Positions 1-5,655 of a stretch of DNA of 7,570 nt are shown here, piece by piece. The notes beneath the pieces are model-generated. The model saw only the letters and a list, made by a program, of their open reading frames with translations, ran no database searches and had not been told where the DNA came from. Both the position numbers and the translations under genes were made by a program. Location of the stretch: contig USCX01000060.1 in NCBI GenBank assembly GCA_900553285.1, forward strand, positions 1 to 7,570, read 5' to 3'. Source of the DNA: an uncultured Prevotella sp. (GTDB lineage: Bacteria; Bacteroidota; Bacteroidia; Bacteroidales; Bacteroidaceae). Positions within the stretch are counted from its first letter, which is position 1. Each line of letters begins with the position of its first letter.

Positions 1-385
1 TTACGGTGGTGGCGGCCGGGACTTCGACGGCAACGTGCTTGCCGTGGTTCATGGCGGTTGTGGCTATCTCGACGTGTGAGTCCCACTCCGTGCAGATGTA
101 GACGAGGTCTATGTCGGAACGCTGGCAGAGTTCGCGCCACGCCTCCTCGCCCGGCATGAGGTCGGCCACGGGCCGGTTTGACGAGCGAAGTATCCGGTTG
201 GCCTCTTCAAGTCGGCTGGCATCGAGGTCGGCCACGGCACGAAATTCGGCACCGTCGATTTCTGCATATCGCCGCAGGGCTTTCAGTCCGCGTTGTCCGG
301 CCCCGACTAAACCGATATGCACTAAGGGAAGGGCCGGACAGGCTAATTCAAGCACATGTGGGCGGAGTGGCGTGTTGATTTCCAT
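1..385 (-). CDS. Gfo/Idh/MocA family oxidoreductase, GH109-like (N-terminal part)
   Basis: Reading the minus strand from an ATG at 385-383 gives 128 uninterrupted codons to the window edge, so the 3' part of the gene is missing. Residues 23-33 (HIGLVGAGQRG) are the glycine-rich NAD(P)-binding turn of a Rossmann fold. An acidic AVADLD stretch follows at the end of the second strand, then a DIDLVYICT segment and, near residue 121, EVPAA. In classical members of this family that last position reads EKP. The EVPAA form, with 'RYAEIDGAEF' and 'AWRELCQRSDIDLVYICTEW', resembles the Bacteroidetes branch related to GH109 glycosidases that use NAD in a redox mechanism; this is a recollection of the family, not a search result. 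The substrate cannot be told. No signal peptide is visible. There is no Shine-Dalgarno sequence, as is usual in this phylum. It lies 71 bp downstream of rpmE2 on the same strand, beyond a terminator, and I found no convincing promoter of its own. Confidence 0.85.
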   Translation of the reverse strand, partial: MEINTPLRPHVLELACPALPLVHIGLVGAGQRGLKALRRYAEIDGAEFRAVADLDASRLEEANRILRSSNRPVADLMPGEEAWRELCQRSDIDLVYICTEWDSHVEIATTAMNHGKHVAVEVPAATTV

Positions 386-399
386 AGGTCGTAAAAAGC

Positions 400-432
400 A
401 AAAGGGCATACCCCGTCTGGGATAGCCCTTTT
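400..432 (-). terminator. Intrinsic terminator after rpmE2
   Basis: The outer arms AAAAGGGC (400-407) and GCCCTTTT (425-432) pair perfectly. Inside them TATCCC and GGGGTA extend the stem, with one bulged base and one G-T pair. On the minus strand the hairpin ends in TTTT and is followed by GCTTTTTACG, a U-rich tail. It lies 25 bp past the rpmE2 stop and just before the start of the Gfo/Idh/MocA gene, so it probably separates the two transcription units. Confidence 0.8.
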
Positions 433-456
433 GTAAATGGAAAATATGTGTGTGGT

Positions 457-711
457 TTATTTCTGGCGGCTCTTGCCATAACGGCTCATGAACTTGTCGA
501 CGCGGCCGGCCGTATCGACGAGCTTGGACTTACCGGTATAGAACGGGTGAGAAGAGCTGGAAATTTCCAATTTGACTAAGGGATAAGTTTCACCCTCATA
601 CTCGATTGTGTCGTTGGTCTTGCAAGTAGAACGGGAAAGGAACATGTCGCCATTGCTCATATCCTTGAATACGACAGGACGATAGTTCTCAGGATGAATA
701 CCTTTTTTCAT
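457..711 (-). CDS. rpmE2: Ribosomal protein L31, type B (zinc-independent)
   Basis: The 84-residue product is a structural protein of the large ribosomal subunit. It begins MKKGIHPENYRPVVF and carries the L31 signature HPFYTGK at residues 55-61; both the length and the extended central loop (KTNDTIEYEGETYPLVK) are typical of type B L31. The zinc-binding CxxC pairs of type A L31 are absent: the only cysteine is Cys30. Type B proteins usually replace or serve instead of the zinc form when zinc is scarce, but many Bacteroidetes carry only this form, so zinc control should not be assumed. It is transcribed alone from the promoter at 787-818, giving a leader of about 70 nt that contains one small possible hairpin (TTGTT 746-750 with AACAA 757-761), and ends at the terminator at 400-432. 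It is divergent from the DUF3256 gene. Confidence 0.97.
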   Translation of the reverse strand: MKKGIHPENYRPVVFKDMSNGDMFLSRSTCKTNDTIEYEGETYPLVKLEISSSSHPFYTGKSKLVDTAGRVDKFMSRYGKSRQK

Positions 712-786
712 TTTGTGATACCGTTAATAAAAATTATTACTTAGGTTGTTGCTGGTAACAAACTGTGTAATGGGCTAAATCGGCTG

Positions 787-818
787 CAAATTTATGTTTT
801 TTATGTGATACGGCAAAA
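787..818 (-). promoter_or_regulatory. Bacteroidetes-type promoter of rpmE2
   Basis: On the minus strand TTTTG (818-814) is followed by 19 bp and then TAAATTTG (794-787), an exact match to the -7 consensus TAnnTTTG at the expected spacing. Transcription should start near 780-783, which leaves an untranslated leader of about 70 nt before rpmE2. Confidence 0.8.
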
Positions 819-829
819 GATTACCCTTC

Positions 830-863
830 TTTTTTGGCGTGCGGGGCTAATTGTTTACCTTTG
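830..863 (+). promoter_or_regulatory. Bacteroidetes-type promoter of the DUF3256 gene
   Basis: TTTTTTG (830-836), a 19-bp spacer and TACCTTTG (856-863) fit the -33/-7 consensus exactly. The last G of the -7 box lies 8 bp before the ATG at 871, so the transcript should begin between about 867 and 871 with little or no leader. The site also argues against the more upstream ATG at 805, which would lie outside the mRNA. Confidence 0.8.
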
Positions 864-870
864 CAGGGTG

Positions 871-1527
871 ATGAAAAGGACGATTATACTCTTCTTGGCA
901 GCCGTGATGGGCGCGGGAGCAAGGGCCGCCGTGCCGATAGACACCTTGTTCGCCAAAATGCCGGATCGCCTGCTTCCCGTGTTGGACTGGGATAACCGGC
1001 TGGACTGCCTGGACCTGTACAACAGTAAAATGAGGGCCGAAGTGACCAACGTGTTCGGCGAGCGGTCGCGTCTGGTGGCCAAGACCGAGGACTATCTGAG
1101 GGTCGATTTGAGCGCGTCGAGCCGGATGGAACTGAAAGTGCTGCCGCATGGGGCGGACACCATAGTGGGCCTCATTCATACCGTGCTGACACCGGCGGCA
1201 GACAGCCGCATAGACTTCTTCACCCCGGATTGGAAACCGTTAGACAGCGTATATGTACGTATGCCCGAATCCGGCTGTTTCTGGAAACGGCCGGATTCGA
1301 TGACGGCTGAACGCTATGACGAATTGCGGAGCGGGGCCGGAATCCCTTGGGTGGAGGCTTCTTTCTCGCCCGAGGGGGATACGCTGACCATGTGCTTGTC
1401 TTTGGACAATGTGCGGAGTGACTGGCGTGAGGATATGGAGCGTTGCATGCAGAAAGTGGCTTATCGGTGGAACGGATCACGTTTCGAGGCCATCGCACAG
1501 GAGGATTCCTCTGTCCGTGAAGACTGA
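871..1527 (+). CDS. DUF3256 family exported protein
   Basis: The product is 218 residues from the ATG at 871. That start is chosen because it opens a standard signal peptide (MKRTIILFLAAVMGAGARA, cleavage likely after ARA near residue 19) and because the promoter lies inside the longer reading frame from 805. The mature part fits the Bacteroidales DUF3256 family from memory: an early 'LFAKMPDRLLPVLDWDNRLDCLDLYNS' segment, then 'AEVTNVFGERS', 'DYLRVDLSASSRMELKVLP', a 'ADSRIDFFTPDWKPLD' block and a terminal 'YRWNGSRFEAI'. The function is unknown; the signal peptide puts it in the periplasm or at the envelope. No lipobox, membrane span or catalytic motif is visible. It is a single-gene unit divergent from rpmE2. 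No strong terminator follows: the only candidate is a 4-bp hairpin (GACG/CGTC at 1572-1584) before GGTTTT. Confidence 0.8.
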   Translation: MKRTIILFLAAVMGAGARAAVPIDTLFAKMPDRLLPVLDWDNRLDCLDLYNSKMRAEVTNVFGERSRLVAKTEDYLRVDLSASSRMELKVLPHGADTIVGLIHTVLTPAADSRIDFFTPDWKPLDSVYVRMPESGCFWKRPDSMTAERYDELRSGAGIPWVEASFSPEGDTLTMCLSLDNVRSDWREDMERCMQKVAYRWNGSRFEAIAQEDSSVRED

Positions 1528-1784
1528 CACGTCGAACGGGCGGCCTGCGGATTTCCGGCGGGAAGCACGGTGACGCTTTTCGTCGGTTTTATGTGCACAG
1601 GCCGGGGGCGTGGTCTGGAAATCAAGGACTGCGATAGGAAAGACGGGCAGGGCGATTCTTCGGTCGGCCGCAGTGTCCGTGAGAAGCGGCAGGCCGGATG
1701 TCGTGTCGGAAAGCCGTCCGTCGGTTCGGAATGGGAAATGCAGAATAAAAAAAGCGCTTTTAGACAAAAAACGTGCGGACAAAG
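1528..1784. other. Long GC-rich spacer, no supported gene
   Basis: This stretch lies between the DUF3256 stop and the fba promoter. Short open frames exist on both strands, but they translate to basic, low-quality sequence with no recognisable motif, no promoter and no start context, so I call none of them. Near its start is a weak terminator candidate (GACG-CTTTT-CGTC then GGTTTT, 1572-1590). Near its end, in AT-rich DNA, is a perfect 12-bp palindrome AAAAGCGCTTTT (1750-1761), about 24 bp upstream of the fba -33 region. The palindrome could be an operator site, or chance. Confidence 0.4.
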
Positions 1785-1816
1785 TTTTTCTGAACGCAGC
1801 GGAATGTGTAATTTTG
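1785..1816 (+). promoter_or_regulatory. Promoter of fba
   Basis: TAATTTTG (1809-1816) matches the Bacteroidetes -7 consensus TAnnTTTG exactly. Upstream, after an 18-bp spacer, TTTTTC (1785-1790) is an imperfect -33 element. The transcript would start around 1820-1823 and carry a leader of about 30 nt, AT-rich and without a clear Shine-Dalgarno sequence (ATAATAATAGAGTTATGG). Confidence 0.65.
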
Positions 1817-1851
1817 TTCCCGGAAAGAGAACCTTTAATAATAATAGAGTT

Positions 1852-2862
1852 ATGGTAAACTACAAAGATTTAGGTTTGGTCAACACCCGTGAGATGTTCA
1901 AGAGAGCAATCAACGGCGGATACGCCATCCCGGCTTTCAACTTCAACAACATGGAGCAGCTGCAAGCCATCATCAAGGCCGCAGCCGACAAGAAGTCTCC
2001 TGTCATCCTGCAAGTGTCGAAAGGTGCGCGTAACTATGCCAACCAGACGTTGCTGCGCTATATGGCAGAAGGTGCTGTTGAATATGCGAAGGAACTTGGC
2101 TGCCATCACCCCGAAATCGTGTTGCACCTTGATCATGGCGATTCGTTCGAGCTTTGCAAGAGCTGTGTCGACATGGGCTTCAGTTCTGTGATGATTGACG
2201 GTTCTCATCTTCCTTATGACGAGAATGTCGCTCTCACAAAGAAGGTTGTGGAGTACGCTCACCAGTTTGATGTGACGGTCGAGGGTGAACTCGGAGTCTT
2301 GGCTGGTGTTGAGGATGAGGTTGTGGCTGAACATCACACCTATACCCGTCCGGAAGAAGTGGTAGACTTCGTGACGAAGACCGGTTGTGACAGCTTGGCC
2401 ATCTCTATCGGCACCTCGCATGGCGCTTACAAGTTCAAACCCGAGCAATGCCATGTTGATCCTGCCACGGGCCGTCTCGTACCTCCTCCTTTGGCCTTCG
2501 ATGTGCTTGATGGGGTCATGAAGGAGCTTCCGGGCTTCCCCATCGTGCTCCATGGTTCTTCTTCTGTACCTCAGGAGTACGTGGATATGATCAATGCCAA
2601 CGGAGGCAAACTCGTTGCCGCCATCGGTATTCCAGAGGACGAACTGCGCAAGGCTGCCAAGTCCGCAGTTTGCAAGATCAACATCGACTCTGATTCCCGT
2701 CTCGCTATGACCGCAGCCATCCGCCGCGTGTTCTGCGAGAAACCCGGGGAGTTCGATCCGCGTAAGTACCTCGGTCCGGCTCGTGACGAAATGCAGAAGT
2801 TGTATGAGCACAAGATCGTTAACGTGCTTGGCTCAGAGAATAAACTGGCCAACCTCGACTGA
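1852..2862 (+). CDS. fba: Class II fructose-1,6-bisphosphate aldolase
   Basis: This cytosolic, zinc-dependent enzyme interconverts fructose-1,6-bisphosphate with dihydroxyacetone phosphate and glyceraldehyde-3-phosphate in glycolysis and gluconeogenesis. The 336-residue length is normal for the family. The start at 1852 (MVNYKDLGLVNTREMF) is chosen because the frame upstream crosses the promoter and encodes nothing recognisable. Visible motifs are HLDHGDS at 92-98 (catalytic Asp94, zinc ligand His95), GELGVLAGVEDE at 145-156 (zinc-ligand Glu region), GTSHGAYK at 187-194 (zinc ligand His190), VLHGSS at 232-237 (zinc ligand His234) and NIDSD at 277-281 (phosphate and substrate contacts). Residue roles come from the family, not from the sequence alone. 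The gene stands alone, with its own promoter, and ends at a strong hairpin shared with the converging SDR gene. Related class II aldolases act on tagatose bisphosphate, but nothing here suggests a tagatose pathway. Confidence 0.96.
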   Translation: MVNYKDLGLVNTREMFKRAINGGYAIPAFNFNNMEQLQAIIKAAADKKSPVILQVSKGARNYANQTLLRYMAEGAVEYAKELGCHHPEIVLHLDHGDSFELCKSCVDMGFSSVMIDGSHLPYDENVALTKKVVEYAHQFDVTVEGELGVLAGVEDEVVAEHHTYTRPEEVVDFVTKTGCDSLAISIGTSHGAYKFKPEQCHVDPATGRLVPPPLAFDVLDGVMKELPGFPIVLHGSSSVPQEYVDMINANGGKLVAAIGIPEDELRKAAKSAVCKINIDSDSRLAMTAAIRRVFCEKPGEFDPRKYLGPARDEMQKLYEHKIVNVLGSENKLANLD

Positions 2863-2877
2863 TTGTTCGTACACATA

Positions 2878-2924
2878 GACAGAAAGAAGGCCACGCCCGA
2901 TTAAGGCGTGGCCTTCTTTCTGTT
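2878..2924. terminator. Bidirectional terminator between fba and the SDR gene
   Basis: The arms 2880-2897 and 2905-2922 are exact reverse complements over 18 bp (core AAGGCCACGCC / GGCGTGGCCTT), and an A-T and a G-T pair extend the stem to 2878/2924. The loop is only 7 nt (CGATTAA). Each outer arm ends in a pyrimidine-rich TTCTTTCTG when read as the 3' side, so the hairpin can end transcripts from both directions. It begins 16 bp after the fba stop and 44 bp from the SDR stop on the opposite strand. Confidence 0.9.
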
Positions 2925-2967
2925 GTGAGGCGCTTGCGGCGTATAGGTAGTATTTTCCGACGGATAG

Positions 2968-3741
2968 TCAGGAAGACTTGCCTTGCAGGAATTTCCAGCA
3001 GGCTATCAGCCAGTTGTGTGGGAGCACGCGGGCTGCCCAATGTACCAAATGAGGAAATACACCGTAGACGGAAAGTTTACGGTTACGCTGTGCGTCCCGC
3101 CAAGCTTTGGCGGCCACCTTTTCGGGAGTCGTGATACCTACAAAACGCGTCGGGATTTGTGTTTTCCCTTTGCATGCCGAAGGAATGAACGCCGTGTCCA
3201 TCCACCCCGGGCACACCGTAGTGACTCCTATTCTCTGTGTGGAGAGTTCGTGGCGTAGTGCTAATGAATAGCGGAGTACGTATGCTTTGGTCGCCGCGTA
3301 GACGCCCATGTTAGGAACGGGGAGAAAACTTGCGATGGAGGCTATATTGATAATGCGTCCGCCCTGCTCCATGAAAGGAATACACATGGAACAGAGGGTG
3401 GAAAGGGCGATGCAGTTGAGTGAGAGCATCCTTTCTGTTTCAAGGGGGCTGAGGCTCGCTTCTGGACCGAATTTAGCCATTCCCGCGTTGTTGATCAGTA
3501 CGTTCACGCGTGGTTGCTGTTCATTCAGGCGTTGAGAGAGTTTTTCTCGTCCTTCTCTTGTTGTCAAATCACAGCAGAGTGGAATGATGCGCGTCGGTTG
3601 ATGGGCGTGAGAGTCGGATGCCCCGCCAGCATGTCGGGCTATGGCCCAGATTTCATCTACTACGTTTGTGTTGGCTATGAGTCGGACAAATGCGGCCCCA
3701 AGTCCTTGGCTGGCTCCTGTGACGATGGCGATGTTCTTCAT
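2968..3741 (-). CDS. Short-chain dehydrogenase/reductase (SDR), classical type
   Basis: The product is 257 residues from the ATG at 3741; the frame is open 10 codons further upstream, but MKNIAIVTGASQGLG places the first beta strand where SDR proteins normally begin. It is an NAD(P)-dependent oxidoreductase. TGASQGLG (8-15) is the cofactor glycine motif, D58 fits the acidic adenine-ring position, NNAG is at 84-87, and the catalytic set is Asn109, Ser135, Tyr148 and Lys152 (YAATK), with CPGW following. Arg36 at the end of the second strand (AIAR) favours NADP(H), by family rule. The C-terminal part (KVAAKAWRDAQRNRKLSVYGVFPHLVHWAARVLP) resembles SDR proteins annotated as acyl or sterol-type reductases with an amphipathic tail, but the substrate is unknown. 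No clear promoter is visible in the 70 bp before it, so it may depend on read-through from the PepSY-like gene. It converges with fba. Confidence 0.93.
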   Translation of the reverse strand: MKNIAIVTGASQGLGAAFVRLIANTNVVDEIWAIARHAGGASDSHAHQPTRIIPLCCDLTTREGREKLSQRLNEQQPRVNVLINNAGMAKFGPEASLSPLETERMLSLNCIALSTLCSMCIPFMEQGGRIINIASIASFLPVPNMGVYAATKAYVLRYSLALRHELSTQRIGVTTVCPGWMDTAFIPSACKGKTQIPTRFVGITTPEKVAAKAWRDAQRNRKLSVYGVFPHLVHWAARVLPHNWLIACWKFLQGKSS

Positions 3742-3768
3742 CGGTGGTTTCGCTTTTTGCGCAAATAG

Positions 3769-3798
3769 CAAGAGGCCGCTCTAAGAAGCGGCCTCTTG
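3769..3798 (-). terminator. Hairpin after the PepSY-like gene, probable terminator
   Basis: CAAGAGGCCGCT (3769-3780) and AGCGGCCTCTTG (3787-3798) form a perfect 12-bp stem with a 6-nt loop, 14 bp past the stop of the PepSY-like gene. On the minus strand the tail is CTATTTGCGC, only moderately U-rich, so termination may be partial and allow the SDR gene to be co-transcribed. Confidence 0.65.
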
Positions 3799-3812
3799 TC
3801 TTTATCAAGGCG

Positions 3813-4268
3813 TCAGTCGTCGCCCGGCATATCCTTGTCTGCGCCTATCAGTTTGCCCGTCTGATCAAACTCCAATTCCCATCCATTGTTCAGTTCGACT
3901 TCCATTTTTCGGTGGTCCTTACTGATTTTCATCACTTGGGCACCTTGGTGCTTGGTGGCTATGAATTGTTTGATGGTTGCCGGAATGATGGCAGTCGGGA
4001 CGCCCGACGTGTTGCATTCGACTTCTTCCCAGTTTCCCGAGCGGTCGAATTCGATTTTGTCGCCGTTTTCAAAAATGACGTCGTAGCCTTTTGAAAATCC
4101 CTCGGTCTCTTTGACAACCAGCATCACCTTTTGTGATTTAAAGTGAGTGCTTACCATCGTCTGAGCTGCTTGGGGCAGTTGGCTTACGTCGATAGGCCGT
4201 TCGTTATCGGCTTTACAACTTGTTCCCATACCGAGGAGCAATAACAAGGCGAAAGTCAATTTTTTCAT
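3813..4268 (-). CDS. PepSY-like (DUF2874-type) lipoprotein with two tandem repeats
   Basis: The 151-residue product starts with a lipoprotein-type signal, MKKLTFALLLLLGMGTSC, with Cys18 as the likely lipidated residue. The lipobox (GTSC) is loose, as is common in Bacteroidetes. The residues after Cys18 (KADNE) are charged and could favour surface exposure, but this is weak. The mature part is two copies of a ~50-residue unit: the first ends NGDKIEFDRSGNWEEV (about 68-83), the second NGWELEFDQTGKLIGA (about 128-143), each preceded by a helix (AAQTMVSTHF / IPATIKQFIATKH). This layout is that of periplasmic PepSY-like proteins of the BLIP-like beta-lactamase-inhibitor-fold group. A ligand is not known, and no protease or two-component gene is adjacent. 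An AAAAGG element 5-10 bp upstream of the ATG is a plausible ribosome binding site. The gene has its own promoter and a structured leader. Confidence 0.87.
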   Translation of the reverse strand: MKKLTFALLLLLGMGTSCKADNERPIDVSQLPQAAQTMVSTHFKSQKVMLVVKETEGFSKGYDVIFENGDKIEFDRSGNWEEVECNTSGVPTAIIPATIKQFIATKHQGAQVMKISKDHRKMEVELNNGWELEFDQTGKLIGADKDMPGDD

Positions 4269-4295
4269 ACTACCTTTTATTAAGATTAAACAAAG

Positions 4296-4340
4296 ACGTC
4301 GTTTTTTGCAGGGGAGTTTTTGGGAAAGCCCTGACGACGT
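4296..4340 (-). promoter_or_regulatory. Predicted 5' leader stem-loop of the PepSY-like mRNA
   Basis: On the minus strand ACGTCGT (4340-4334) pairs with ACGACGT (4302-4296). Directly inside it, CAGGG (4333-4329) pairs with CCCTG (4313-4309). A 6-nt A-rich bulge lies on the 3' side and the loop is about 15 nt. The stem starts where the promoter predicts the 5' end of the mRNA and ends about 27 nt before the ATG. A 5'-end hairpin like this could stabilise the mRNA; regulation is a guess. Confidence 0.45.
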
Positions 4341-4344
4341 ATGG

Positions 4345-4373
4345 CAAAGATAGGACTTTATTTTGTAAACGAA
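4345..4373 (-). promoter_or_regulatory. Promoter of the PepSY-like gene
   Basis: The minus strand carries TATCTTTG (4352-4345), an exact -7 consensus match. The -33 element is less clear: TTCG (4373-4370) with a 17-bp spacer is the best candidate. The predicted start near 4337-4341 gives a leader of about 70 nt. From here to the terminator at 4502 there is AT-rich sequence in which I see nothing else. Confidence 0.55.
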
Positions 4374-4501
4374 TGTAGCTTCTATTCTTTTTTGTAGTTG
4401 TTATGCTTTTTTATTGGCTACTGATTTTGAGTTTCTGAGGGGCCAGTGAAAGAGCTTGTCATGTTGTGGACGAACGGATGGTGGCGGTTGTACGTACAAA
4501 A

Positions 4502-4536
4502 GAACCGGACAAGGCGTCAAGAGCCCCGTCCGGTTC
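4502..4536 (-). terminator. Terminator of the nnr-DUF4831 operon
   Basis: GAACCGGAC (4502-4510) and GTCCGGTTC (4528-4536) form a perfect 9-bp stem, with a smaller GGC/GCC stem (4513-4515 / 4523-4525) inside. On the minus strand the hairpin is followed by TTTTGT. It lies 33 bp past the DUF4831 stop codon and fits an intrinsic terminator for that operon. Confidence 0.85.
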
Positions 4537-4569
4537 GTATGGCGTAGTGCAGAATGATGTTCTCCGGCT

Positions 4570-5655
4570 TTATTCCGGTTCTACGGCATCGATGCGTTTG
4601 ATTCCGCCTGTTTCCGGATATAGTGTGACCTGTGTCGTATATTTTTTATTGAACAGTTCGCCGCCCAAATGCTCTGTCCGTCCGAATTGGGCCAGTGGCA
4701 AGGTAGTTTCGGCCAGCATACGGTCGACCGTAAAGACCTTCACTTGGGCTTGTCCGGGGACGATATAACGCAGGTCTTGCTCTTCCTTTTTCTTGCCTTT
4801 TTCCTCGGAAAAGGTTTCGCCGGACAGGGTTTGCAGATCTTTGATGCTGATGTAAACGGGAGCGCCCGACAAGTCTTGGGCAGCGACAGGACCTAAATAA
4901 GGGGAGAAACGGAACAGGATGTCGCGCTGTGTTTCTTTGGTCGGGTCGTAGGAGAATGTCATGACGTGTGTTTCCACGCTTGTTGTTCCTTTGAACAGTT
5001 GAAGCAACGCCTCTTCTTGTTCGTCCAGTTTGTTGAGCATGATTTTCAGTTGCTCGCCGTCTTTGGGCATAAAGTCAGCCTGTCCTTTGGTCAGCAACGA
5101 GCGATTTTCGCGGATGTCGTAGATTTCCTCCGCTGTAAGCTCCGCCATTTTTGTGGTACTGCCTGCCGACAGTATTTCTTCGGTCTTATAGTCTGCGGGG
5201 TTGAACTTCTTCGAACTGAAATCCTTTGTGACTGACGGTGTGGGGAGGGGCGTGATGTCCGGTGCCTGTGTGTTGACGGACAGGAGTATGCCGTCACGGC
5301 TAAGTCCGACGAGCGGAGCTGCGGTCTTGGTTTTCAGTTTGATTGTGTACGCTTCTGTTTTGTCCGGCACGCCGTATGGGATAATCTGTATGGACGAGAT
5401 GGCCCATTCGTCGTAGGCTTCGAGTGGCACGTTGTTCAGTCGCAGGAAATTGCGGGCGAACTTGGCATATTCGCCCGGCGTGTGGGTGGTTTTGGTCGCT
5501 GTTACGGCCACGAGCAGTCGCGTGTGAGGCAGGAAATACGTGATGCCGTCTTCTGTCACACCGGGCTGATAAGGATATACTTCGGTTTGCGCTTTCAAAC
5601 CGGAAGTGAGGGTAGCCGTCATCAGGAGGAGGCTGATTAGGATGCGGGTTCTCAT
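4570..5655 (-). CDS. DUF4831 family exported protein
   Basis: The product is 361 residues with a Sec signal peptide (MRTRILISLLLMTATLTSGLKAQ, cleavage likely after residue 22). The mature protein begins TEVYPYQPGVTEDGITYFLPHTRL, a start I associate with the Bacteroidales DUF4831 family, followed by 'GEYAKFARNFL' and 'YDEWAISSIQIIPYGVPD'. A Pro/Thr/Ser-rich stretch (about 130-160) separates the N-terminal region from a second part with a Glu/Leu-rich helix (KLDEQEEALLQLFKGTTS) and a strongly charged SEEKGKKKEEQ segment near residue 285. No catalytic motif, lipobox or inner membrane span is visible. The function is unknown, with the periplasm or outer membrane as the expected location. Its ATG overlaps the nnr stop codon by 4 bp (ATGA at 5655-5652), so translation is probably coupled to nnr and there is no room for a separate promoter between them. 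It is the last gene of the operon. Confidence 0.88.
   Translation of the reverse strand: MRTRILISLLLMTATLTSGLKAQTEVYPYQPGVTEDGITYFLPHTRLLVAVTATKTTHTPGEYAKFARNFLRLNNVPLEAYDEWAISSIQIIPYGVPDKTEAYTIKLKTKTAAPLVGLSRDGILLSVNTQAPDITPLPTPSVTKDFSSKKFNPADYKTEEILSAGSTTKMAELTAEEIYDIRENRSLLTKGQADFMPKDGEQLKIMLNKLDEQEEALLQLFKGTTSVETHVMTFSYDPTKETQRDILFRFSPYLGPVAAQDLSGAPVYISIKDLQTLSGETFSEEKGKKKEEQDLRYIVPGQAQVKVFTVDRMLAETTLPLAQFGRTEHLGGELFNKKYTTQVTLYPETGGIKRIDAVEPE

Noticed and set aside
805..870. Upstream ATG extending the DUF3256 protein by 22 residues
   Set aside because: The extension spans the promoter's -33 and -7 boxes and would bury the signal peptide; the ATG at 871 gives a normal exported protein.
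1750..1761. AAAAGCGCTTTT as an intrinsic terminator for DUF3256
   Set aside because: The palindrome leaves no room for a proper loop with a GC stem, and it lies over 220 bp after the stop codon; an operator or chance is more likely.
1477..1782. A 101-codon minus-strand frame across the DUF3256-fba gap
   Set aside because: It overlaps the end of DUF3256, has no recognisable motif and no promoter; composition alone explains it.
1570..1851. 94-residue N-terminal extension of the aldolase frame
   Set aside because: It crosses the promoter, encodes nothing aldolase-like, and the protein from 1852 already has the full family length.
1870..2811. A 313-codon open frame antisense to fba
   Set aside because: It lies wholly inside fba, whose frame is fully supported by catalytic motifs. 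The translation has no recognisable motif, and biased codon use in highly expressed genes often leaves such antisense frames open.
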